From CAYRGS01 sp964423875 (GTDB lineage Bacteria; UBA8248; JACPRG01; G963555815): a stretch of DNA of 14,161 nucleotides. Position numbers and translations under genes: made by a program. Below, in pieces: positions 6,162 to 12,384 of the stretch. The stretch lies in contig CAYRGS010000097.1 of the NCBI GenBank assembly GCA_964423875.1, positions 1 to 14,161 of the forward strand, given 5' to 3'. The notes below the pieces were generated by a model, which saw only the letters and a program-made list of their open reading frames with translations, was not told where the DNA came from and searched no databases. Numbering within the stretch: the stretch's first letter is position 1; the number at the start of each line of letters is the position of its first letter.

Positions 6162-6659
6162 TCATTCGTACCGGGGCATTTCCCCGTCCGGGGGGACGAT
6201 GTGGAGGTTCTCGATGAGCTCCGGTGGCCTCATCATCGTGTTGTGCAGCGGACAGTTCTCCATCTCGTTCAGGAGCATTCCTTTCTGCTCTTCAGTCACA
6301 TCCCCTTTGATGTAGACGTCCGACACGAGCCGGGCGATCATGTTTTTTCGCCGCTCGGGATCGCCGTGGTAATCCTTGTGAAACTTCGGCCTGAGGCTTC
6401 GCTTGAAGCTGAGGTGTATCTCGACGTCATCCAGCCGGATACCGCGGGCCTTCGCTACTCCCAGTAGCGTGAGGAGGCTTCAACCGCCGTATCCGGCGAC
6501 GAAGAACTCGAACGGGGTCGCGCCCAAATCGTCTCCGCCCCGGACTTCGGGCTCATCGAGGATGTAGGCGTGCTTGCCCGTCGTCGTGAACATCTGCATC
6601 TGCGTCCCCCGGCCGACGGAGCGTACAATGACCTGGGGCTGATTGCGTTTTTCGGGCAT
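6162..6659 (-). CDS. OsmC-family selenoprotein, UGA codon 60 read as selenocysteine
   Basis: Translated through one in-frame TGA, this gene gives a 165-residue OsmC-family protein (ATG 6659, AGGAG 6667-6671 seven bases upstream; final TGA 6162-6164). OsmC/Ohr proteins are dimeric thiol peroxidases that reduce organic hydroperoxides with two cysteines. The first lies at the start of the central helix, the second in a CPxH motif. Here the order is GATPFEFFVAGYGG (46-59), TGA codon 60 (6480-6482), SLLTLLGVAKARG (61-73), then ENCPLHNT (134-141) with Cys136. The TGA thus replaces exactly the peroxidatic cysteine (Cys59 in E. coli OsmC), while the second cysteine (Cys125 there) is kept. A SECIS-like hairpin lies just downstream of the UGA. 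OsmC-like selenoproteins have been reported from environmental sequence surveys, to my recollection. The alternative is a nonsense mutation or a TGC/TGT base error. It is the last gene of a minus-strand row, 59 bases after the transglutaminase-like gene. Confidence 0.85.
6453..6482 (-). promoter_or_regulatory. Bacterial SECIS element with its UGA codon
   Basis: Read on the minus strand, UGA (6480-6482) is followed by 10 bases, then CGCUAC, loop UGGGA, GUAGCG (6453-6469). The stem is 6 perfect base pairs; U and A of the loop could close a seventh pair, leaving GGG. The loop begins 16 bases after the UGA and has G in its first two positions. This fits the known bacterial SECIS layout of a short stem-loop inside the coding region directly 3' of the UGA, which is bound by SelB. 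Confidence 0.8.
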
Positions 6660-6718
6660 CGGGAATCTCCTTTCAGAGGGTTCAGGCGAGGGCGAGGGGG
6701 CGGCGATTTCCCCGCCCG

Positions 6719-7891
6719 TCAGCGGGGCTTCGCGGCGACGCTGAGGAGGGGCAGGAGAGCTTGATCTGGCTTTTTGCCGNNNNNNNNNNGGGCGGGCGTC
6801 AGCAGGTTCCTGGGAGCCAGGCGGTAAGCCTCCTCGGCTTCCCCGAGAAGGCCCAGCGCCCGGAGGGCCTCTCCGCGATAGAAGTGAACGATTCCTTTCC
6901 AGCGTCCCTCGAGAAATCCGCTCACCAAGGTATTGAGGGTGTTAAGCGCCGACCTCGGCTGTTCCGCTTCCAGCAGTGCCATGCCCGAGAAGAACAGGGC
7001 GTCCTCGCGGGCCGGGCCCTCGGCCGAGGCGAGGACCTCGCGAAAGAGGGGGAGCGCCTTGTGCCATCGGGTGTGTAGCGCGTATTGCCGGGCGCGCGCC
7101 AGCTTTTTTCGGGGGAGGTTTCTCTCGGGAAACCAGGAGCGGTTCCGGACGAAGTAGATGTCCTGCACATAGGACGAGAAGGCCCGGCCGAACACCTGAT
7201 AATACAACGCTGTCAGCCGAATCACCCGGCGTTGCTTCGGCCGCTGACCCCAGACGAAGCTGATGCCCGGTCGGTCGGGCCCGACCGGACTGACGATGAA
7301 CGACCGATACCACCCCACAAAATCGTCCCGGCGGCTGCCGTCGCTTGCCACCGCGGAGAGCCGGTGTTTCCCCCCCACAACGGGCAAATTCTCGATGGCT
7401 GAAAAGTCCGCGCCGAGTTCGCCGAGGGTGACGCCGCCCCGGTCGGCCCCGGGAAAAATGCCGTTGAGGGGATCGACCAGGACCCAGCGGCCGTCCAGAA
7501 GGACCTCGGTCACGGAATGGGGGGAGACGCCCTGTTTGTTCCGCAGCATCGCCAGCCGGCCTTGAATCCCCTTTTTCGAGAGGAGGTGGGCCAGGCCGAC
7601 GGCGATCTGATTGCAGTACGCCGTCCCATCCACGGCCACGTCCAGGAAGGGCCGATCCTGCGCAGGGGTGTCGGCCGTTACGTTCATCCGCCAGTGGAGG
7701 AAGGTCATCAGGTCCGACACGACTTTCACCTCGGACGCCCGGCTGGGGGAGGCCCTGTGCGCCAGGACTTCGTAGGTCACGTGCTGGTAGGCCCGCTTCA
7801 GGGTTCCCCCCCCCGTCACGAGCAAATACGCGGGAAAGGCGGCGACCCCCAGCGCGAGCAGGAGGCCGGCGGCGATCCCCCACCGCTTCAT
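6719..7891 (-). CDS. Membrane-anchored transglutaminase-like domain protein with TPR repeats (crosses an assembly gap)
   Basis: The product begins with an uncleaved signal-anchor (residues 5-25) after MKRW. It continues with a transglutaminase-like cysteine-protease-fold domain: Cys93 in TAYCNQ, His125 in SPHSVTEV and Asp140 in LVDPLNG form the expected catalytic triad. From about residue 240 the chain turns helical, with TPR-like units such as KALPLFREVLASAEG and EALRALGLLGEAEEAYR. With the anchor at the N-terminus the domains should face the periplasm or cell surface. Possible roles are a peptidase or amidase acting on envelope material; no substrate is shown. The start at 7891 puts the anchor at the very N-terminus. 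A TTG at 7963 would add 24 residues and neither start has a good ribosome binding site. Ten N at 6780-6789 interrupt the C-terminal coding sequence, so the last 20 residues and total length are provisional. Confidence 0.75.
   Translation of the reverse strand: MKRWGIAAGLLLALGVAAFPAYLLVTGGGTLKRAYQHVTYEVLAHRASPSRASEVKVVSDLMTFLHWRMNVTADTPAQDRPFLDVAVDGTAYCNQIAVGLAHLLSKKGIQGRLAMLRNKQGVSPHSVTEVLLDGRWVLVDPLNGIFPGADRGGVTLGELGADFSAIENLPVVGGKHRLSAVASDGSRRDDFVGWYRSFIVSPVGPDRPGISFVWGQRPKQRRVIRLTALYYQVFGRAFSSYVQDIYFVRNRSWFPERNLPRKKLARARQYALHTRWHKALPLFREVLASAEGPAREDALFFSGMALLEAEQPRSALNTLNTLVSGFLEGRWKGIVHFYRGEALRALGLLGEAEEAYRLAPRNLLTPAXXXXGKKPDQALLPLLSVAAKPR
6780..6789. other. Assembly gap of 10 N
   Basis: Ten unknown bases, almost certainly a placeholder. 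The real length is unknown and the downstream end (6719-6779) of the transglutaminase-like gene may not be contiguous with the rest. Confidence 0.95.
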
Positions 7892-7967
7892 TCGACGTCC
7901 GGTTTTGGAGGTGGTCCGGGACCTTTCAATCCATGTGGGGCCCGCGTATCGAATGGGATTCAATGGC

Positions 7968-8963
7968 TCAGTCTTGGTAAGGAATCGGCGTGAGGAGGGA
8001 TTCGTTTTCTCGCATGTCCTGTTCCAGCGCTTCCCGCAAGCGCCGGACGACGGGTCCGGGCTCCCCCCCGCCGATTGGATGTCCGTCGAATTCTATGATC
8101 GGCAGCGCCTTGAGGGTGGTTGCCACAAATATGAATTCCGACGCCCCGTAGGCTTCCGCCCGGGGGATGTCGGCCTGCTTCAGCCCGCTCAACAACCCTT
8201 CCTCGACCAAACCCTCGGCGAGCTGCATCACGCGCCGGAGCGTGGTTCCTTGAAGGGCGTGTCGGAAGGTGGGCGTTTTGAGCTCCCCGGTCGGAGTGAC
8301 GATGGCGACGTTCTTGTTGGACCCTTCGGCCAGGAAGCCGTTCGCGTCCAGGGCGATGGCGCTGTCCACCCCGGCCAGATGGGCCTCCCGCTCCATGAGG
8401 GCGTTGGGCATGTAGTTGCAGCATTTCAACTGGGCCATGTCTTCTGCCCGGGCGGGGATTTTGGTGGTGATGACCCTCATACCGCGCAATTGGTGAGAAG
8501 GCGCCGGGCCTTCCGGGGCGGTGATCATCAAATAGAGGTGACTCTGGTCGCATTCGCGCGGGTCCACGGAGAAACCGCCCGTTCCACGGGAGATGAAGAT
8601 CCGGCAGATCGCCTCTCTCGCTTGTCCCACTGCGGCGGTTTCGAGGAGGATGTCCTGGATTTCGCTTTCCGGCATGGGAAACTCGATCGCCGCCATTTCG
8701 GCGGACCGACCCAGACGGTCCAGGTGGGCGGCCATCTGATAGAGCTTTCCCCGATGGATCTCCATGGTCTCGAAGACTCCGTCCCCCCGGTGGACCATGT
8801 GGTCCTCAAGAGGAATGGTCATGAGTCTCGGGTCCGTCACGATTCCACCCAAGACGCTGGAGTACATGGAGAAATATCTGCCCGAGCGGGGATCGTCCTG
8901 GGACAGCTTCCCTTTGAACAGCTTGTGGGCGCTCAAGCGGGGGAGATGAGTTCGGGTTTTCAT
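7968..8963 (-). CDS. Class IV PLP aminotransferase, D-amino-acid aminotransferase-like
   Basis: The 331-residue product is a fold-type IV PLP enzyme, the group containing D-amino acid aminotransferase, branched-chain aminotransferase and aminodeoxychorismate lyase. The likely Schiff-base lysine is Lys180 in QLKCCNYMPNALMEREA. Other family marks are HRGDGVFET (58-66), AEGSNKNV (212-219, PLP phosphate-side loop) and TPTFRHALQGTTLRRV (230-245). The N-terminal MYSSVLGGIVTDP...PLEDHMVHRG closely recalls plant chloroplast D-amino acid aminotransferases, so a D-amino acid substrate is my first choice; deaminating or lyase activity remains possible. ATG 8963 is used, with AGGAG (8975-8979) 11 bases upstream; GTG 8972 is too close to that site. 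It lies 113 bases after the TPR gene and 76 before the transglutaminase-like gene, same strand. A link to D-amino acids of peptidoglycan is inference from context. Confidence 0.86.
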   Translation of the reverse strand: MKTRTHLPRLSAHKLFKGKLSQDDPRSGRYFSMYSSVLGGIVTDPRLMTIPLEDHMVHRGDGVFETMEIHRGKLYQMAAHLDRLGRSAEMAAIEFPMPESEIQDILLETAAVGQAREAICRIFISRGTGGFSVDPRECDQSHLYLMITAPEGPAPSHQLRGMRVITTKIPARAEDMAQLKCCNYMPNALMEREAHLAGVDSAIALDANGFLAEGSNKNVAIVTPTGELKTPTFRHALQGTTLRRVMQLAEGLVEEGLLSGLKQADIPRAEAYGASEFIFVATTLKALPIIEFDGHPIGGGEPGPVVRRLREALEQDMRENESLLTPIPYQD

Positions 8964-9076
8964 TCCCTGCACCGCTCCTGTCTCCGGGCATCGCCGGGAA
9001 GAAGATGACCGGGGCCGATTATATCATGGGGAGAAGGCCAGCCGTGTCCGCTGCCGGGGCGGTTTCGCCGTGGGGA

Positions 9077-10520
9077 TCAATCCTCCGCTTCATCGATCTT
9101 CGAGCGCCACAGAAAGACCAGGACGGAGCCGAACACGATGAGAAAGAAGATGGCCTCCAGGCGGCGCTCCTGAAGGGTCAGAAAGAACTTGGCGCGGATG
9201 TAGGCGAGCGTCCCCGTATGGCTTTTCTCCAGTCGGGCTCCCTCTCGCTCGGCGTGGCGGATGAGCGCCTTGAGCTTTTCGGCGTCCACCCCGTCCGACG
9301 GATTCGATTTGAGGTGGTGAGCCGCAAGGCCGTAGTGGCGGATGGCCGACCGCCATCCGTCCTCGACGTACCGGAGTGTATCGGCCAGGGAGGAATGGAT
9401 GCCCCCGTCGTCGGGTGTCCATTCCAGCGCCTTCAGATAGGCTTGCACGGCCTCCTTCAGACGGCCTTGTTTGGTGACCCGCTCGGCCCGGGCCACTTCG
9501 CGCTGGGCGGAGCGCTTGCGGTAGATGGGATGATTGGGGTCGACGTGCGTCAGGCCTTCGGCGATGGCGAGGGTGAATTCGGCCCGATCCTCCTCCGAGG
9601 CCCGATGCGAGGACGACCGCATCAGCGCGCGCGCTTTCAGATAGACTTGTCGCGATTCCTCCCGCTTGCCGGGGATCTGCTGGAGCGCCTCGGCGATTCG
9701 GATTTGGGCGGCCACGCTGTCGGGGAGGATGTGGGCCGCTTCCCGATACCGCTTGAGCGCTTCCACGTGATTCTCTCCACGGAAATGGTAGTTCCCCCCC
9801 TCGATGATCCGCTCGACCATGGCTTCCCGCGCGGGGCGATAGCGGGGGGTCCTGCGGAGCACCCGGCCGATTAATGCTTCGGCCTGTTCGGTTTTTCCCG
9901 TTTCGACCAGGGCGCGCGCCTGGGCCAGCAGGTATCCGGCGAGCCTTCTTTGAGCCTCCTTATCCCGGGGGTTTTTTCGCAGCCGCTCCCTTGCGCGACG
10001 GCCCTCGAAAAACACCCTCAGCATCGGATCGTCGCCTTCCTCTCTTCGGACCGAGAGCGGCAGAAATTTGCGCAGGTCTTCAAAAAACGCGCGGATGCGC
10101 GGGTGATTCGGGCCGATGGCGCGCGCGACTGATAGGAGGCGGAAGGCCTCGAGATGGTTCTTGAGGGCCGCTTCCGCTTCGGACGCGCGGAGAAGGGTTT
10201 CGATGAGACCCGGTGTGCGGGCAAGTCCCGCGCGGAGCGCGCCGGCGGCCGCTTCGGGGTTGTTTCGTTCGAGGAGGAAAAATGTTAAAGCACCGAGTGT
10301 CCATAATACTANNNNNNNNNNCGATCGGGAGGTTTCCGGGGCACTCGGCGGCCGCCTTTCCGAGGAGGGAGATGAGCTTTGCGTCAGACTTGAGCCGGCG
10401 CGCCGCGGCCTCCCATCTCGAAGTGGACCGGCAAGCCGGGGCCTCCTCGGCGGAGGGCGCGACCGGAGGGGACACCCCCAAAATGGTGACCAGGAGGCAC
10501 AGGGCAGCCAGGATTCGCAT
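9077..10520 (-). CDS. Secreted, C-terminally membrane-anchored TPR protein (split by an assembly gap)
   Basis: Two open segments on either side of a ten-N gap appear to be one gene. The first (ATG 10520) encodes a signal peptide MRILAALCLLVTILGVSPPV with likely cleavage after APS, then a helix rich in Ala and Lys. After the gap, the frame that begins VLWTLGALTFFLLERNNPEA runs without a stop through to TGA at 9077. The ATG at 10024 is therefore internal. The body is tandem TPR-like helical pairs such as NHVEALKRYREAAHILP and GRLKEAVQAYLKALEWTP. The C-terminus has one membrane span (LEAIFFLIVFGSVLVFLW) followed by RSK, so the TPRs should face outward with the tail inside. Joining the halves in frame needs a real gap length divisible by 3, whereas ten N shift the frame. 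TPR proteins usually scaffold complexes; partners may be the neighbouring envelope genes. Confidence 0.78.
10312..10321. other. Assembly gap of 10 N inside the TPR gene
   Basis: Ten unknown bases. The number is a placeholder because it puts the two well-supported coding segments out of frame with each other. Confidence 0.95.
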
Positions 10521-10647
10521 CGGCTTCGAACGCTTCCAAGAAATTCGATCCGTTTCGTACACGATGAAAATATTAGCTCCGGGCGACGTCCCGGCGCAAA
10601 TCTTTCGGGAATGACCGTAGGGGCGCTCGAAAGTGTGCGTCAGGGGG

Positions 10648-11379
10648 TTAGCCGTCGTATTTGCCGGAAAGTGAATGAACAACAATCCGCAACAAGCCGA
10701 AAGAGGATCGAATTGTGTCCTTGACGATGTGGACTTTCGAGTCCCCAGCGTTGGCCCAGTGGACTGGGATTTCCTTAATGGGAATCCCGCGGCGCTTTGC
10801 GATGTGCAGGATCTCCGCGTCGAAGCTCCAATCGTTCAGTCTCTGGCGGGAGAACACCGTCCGGGCGGCCTCCCGGCTGAAGCACTTGAAACCGCAGGTA
10901 AAATCGCTCACCGAAGCCCTCAGAACGCCCCGCGAGAGCGCGGTGAAGACTTTTCCCATGGATTCCCGAACCCAGGATTGATGCCGCTCGATGGTCGCGT
11001 CCTTGGACCTGCGGGTGCCGATCAGAATCGAGTAACCCCGGTCGAACCAGTCCTTCATGTGATCGAACTCTTCCGGCGCCGTGGAAAGGTCGGCGTCCAT
11101 AAACAGAATCCACTTTCCCCCGGCGGCGAGCATTCCTTGCCGGACGGCGAACCCCTTTCCGCGGTTCTGATCGTTGGTCAGCAGGCGGACGCGGCCGTTT
11201 TGGTCGGAATACCCCCGGGCGATCTCGCGGGTCTGGTCCGTGCTCCCGTCATCCACGATGAGGATTTCGTACATGATTTGCTTCGCCCGGAAATAGCCCT
11301 CCACCGCCTCTAGGCATTTGCGGATCACGCGCTCTTCGTTGAAGGCGGGAATGACGATGGATAATTCGGGCGAGATCAC
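10648..11379 (-). CDS. Family 2 glycosyltransferase, dolichyl-phosphate-sugar-synthase-like
   Basis: The 243-residue product is a GT-A fold family 2 glycosyltransferase. Nucleotide-sugar binding is marked by LSIVIPAFNEE (6-16), VDDGSTD (42-48) and NRGKGFAVRQGM (72-83), and the metal-binding DXD by DADLS (95-99). The later FTCGFKCFSREAA (160-172) and DWSFDAEILHIAKRRG (183-198) are characteristic of the dolichol/polyprenol-phosphate mannose or glucose synthase subgroup. Such enzymes load a sugar onto a lipid phosphate carrier at the inner membrane face for later use outside. No membrane span is present, so it would be peripheral. Length is typical. GTG 11379 is the likely start; the ribosome binding site is weak. 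It is the first gene of the five-gene minus-strand row, 127 bases before the TPR gene. Confidence 0.9.
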   Translation of the reverse strand: MISPELSIVIPAFNEERVIRKCLEAVEGYFRAKQIMYEILIVDDGSTDQTREIARGYSDQNGRVRLLTNDQNRGKGFAVRQGMLAAGGKWILFMDADLSTAPEEFDHMKDWFDRGYSILIGTRRSKDATIERHQSWVRESMGKVFTALSRGVLRASVSDFTCGFKCFSREAARTVFSRQRLNDWSFDAEILHIAKRRGIPIKEIPVHWANAGDSKVHIVKDTIRSSFGLLRIVVHSLSGKYDG

Positions 11380-11549
11380 GCCGGCTGCGCTTTCCGTGTC
11401 TGGGGTGGGCTTGTGTCCGGGCGGATCCTCTATTTCTCGGAACGAAGAAATCGATACCCGAGCGTGGGCTCCAGCCGGCGTTTGAGGGGGCCGGCCAGAG
11501 CGCTGTTACCGGATCTCGGCGCGTCTCCCTCAAAATTCCGCCCGGTATC

Positions 11550-11577
11550 TTGACACAGCGGCGCGGTGGAATTCAAT
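11550..11577 (+). promoter_or_regulatory. Candidate promoter facing right
   Basis: A perfect TTGACA (11550-11555) is followed after 16 bases by TTCAAT (11572-11577), 4 of 6 to TATAAT. No convincing gene follows on this strand for 600 bases, so it may be chance or may drive a non-coding or decayed transcript. Confidence 0.25.
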
Positions 11578-11733
11578 CGGAAGGCGGCGGACTTACAGAT
11601 ATTGATTCAAGCCTTCCGGGGTGTCGGGCGAATCCGGGAGGACCTAGACCGGCGCTCCGCCCAGTCCGGCGAAGGGGTGTGCGACGGATGTTTACGAGAC
11701 GGCTGGGATGCCGCCTGGCAAGAGAGGGAAGAA

Positions 11734-11757
11734 CCCCCCCCTCCCCCCCCCCCCCCC
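11734..11757. repeat. Homopolymeric tract C8-T-C15
   Basis: Eight C, one T, then fifteen C on the plus strand (11734-11741, 11742, 11743-11757). Tracts of this length are prone to slippage in vivo and to sequencing and assembly error. On the minus strand it is a G15-A-G8 run lying 58 bases beyond the globin stop. Confidence 0.9.
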
Positions 11758-11814
11758 GGCGCGTCCGTGCCCGGATTCAATCGCGGGAAATCTCAGGCCT
11801 GGCCCGATGAGCGG

Positions 11815-12045
11815 TCAACTCAAAGCCTGCGCTTCCTCGGGGGCCTCAACCTCCAGGTTGCGGACGACGAGCACGAGGGTGCGGATGAGTTTTTTCCGCT
11901 GCTCATCGAATCGGACGTTCTCGAACAGCGGCCGGACGCCGGGATATCGCTCGAAGAGGATCTCGTAAAACGTTTTGGCCAGATCGTCGGCCCTGTGCGT
12001 GAGCGCCGAGAAGGTGTCGCGAAGCAGTTGAACGTTCAGGTCCAT
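11815..12045 (-). pseudogene. Truncated bacterial globin (helices A-E only)
   Basis: The 76-residue product is the N-terminal half of a single-domain haemoglobin/flavohaemoglobin-type globin. It runs LLRDTFSALTHRADDLAKTFYEILFERYPGVRPLF, with the CD1 Phe in RPLF (41) and a plausible distal Gln in DEQRKKLI near 48. Intact members of this group have about 135-150 residues. This one stops at TGA 11815-11817 after EAPEEAQALS, before helix F, so the proximal haem-binding His is absent. None of the three frames after the stop shows the missing half. The start is supported by ATG 12045 with GAGGAG about 10 bases upstream, and the preserved first half has no internal damage. Without the proximal His normal haem binding is not expected, so I call it a remnant. 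A deletion or rearrangement near the adjacent poly-C tract is the simplest explanation. Confidence 0.65.
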
Positions 12046-12373
12046 GACCGTCTTTCTCCTCATCGGTCCCGCCGGGACCGGGTCCAATGGGTGGAAGAGC
12101 GCCTCGAGCCCTGCCGCCGAAGGGGGGTCTGAACGCGGGTCCGATTTCAAAGCGCCGGCCGGGTCGACCTTCATCGCCCGAACGGTATGGGCCGCCCGAG
12201 GGGTGGTTGCTGTATCGGGTTCGCGGCAATCCGCATGCCGGTCAACGGGTTGTATGCGGAGGACATTGGCCCGATTTCCGGCCGGAGAATTTCGGAAATT
12301 CCGGTTGACGTAGAGGAGGTGCGCCCGCACGATGCAAAGCTGGTTTGCGGTGCGACCGAGGGAGTGATCCAAT
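12046..12373. other. 328-base divergent region between globin remnant and transporter
   Basis: This should contain the promoters of the globin (-) and the transporter (+). I see no strong -35/-10 pair. A small plus-strand frame at 12235-12384 is listed separately. The longer minus-strand frame open from 12498 to the globin start is antisense to the transporter and has no ribosome binding site, so I do not call it. Confidence 0.5.
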
Positions 12374-12384
12374 TTGACGCTTGA
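12235..12384 (+). CDS. Possible small protein overlapping the transporter start
   Basis: ATG 12235 opens a 49-residue frame ending at TGA 12384, overlapping the TTG start of the transporter by 11 bases. Codon positions look coding-like (G-rich first, A/T-rich second, GC-rich third) and the product is acidic with blocks such as EIPVDVEEVRPHD and LVCGATEGVIQFD. No ribosome binding site precedes the ATG and I recognise no family. It could be a leader that couples translation to the transporter, the 3' remnant of a lost gene, or chance. Confidence 0.22.
   Translation: MPVNGLYAEDIGPISGRRISEIPVDVEEVRPHDAKLVCGATEGVIQFDA

Larger units (their letters stand above)
11380..11814. other. 435-base gene-poor stretch
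   Basis: No protein here is recognised. On the minus strand a short frame ends at a TAG near 11430 with LKRRLEPTLGYRFLRSEK. On the plus strand a frame opens at GTG 11566 with coding-like codon use up to the poly-C tract, then runs antisense through the globin. Either may be a decayed remnant. The stretch also holds the poly-C tract and a candidate promoter listed separately. It looks like a breakpoint or decay zone between the glycosyltransferase and the truncated globin. Confidence 0.5.

Noticed and set aside
6162..6659. OsmC gene as a pseudogene with a nonsense mutation
   Set aside because: The stop is TGA, falls precisely at the catalytic Cys, is followed by a SECIS-type hairpin at the right distance, and all remaining codons are intact. 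A random nonsense mutation would not be expected to meet all four conditions.
7905..9008. Long plus-strand open frame opposite the class IV aminotransferase (about 367 codons)
   Set aside because: Antisense to a clear PLP enzyme; no ribosome binding site, domain or sensible composition.
11815..11817. Globin stop TGA as a second selenocysteine codon
   Set aside because: Reading through gives no globin-like sequence, no Cys is expected at that position, and I see no SECIS-like stem at the right distance.
11566..12132. Plus-strand frame of 188 codons across the poly-C tract
   Set aside because: Its second half is antisense to the globin and the first half matches no family I know; mentioned only as a possible remnant.
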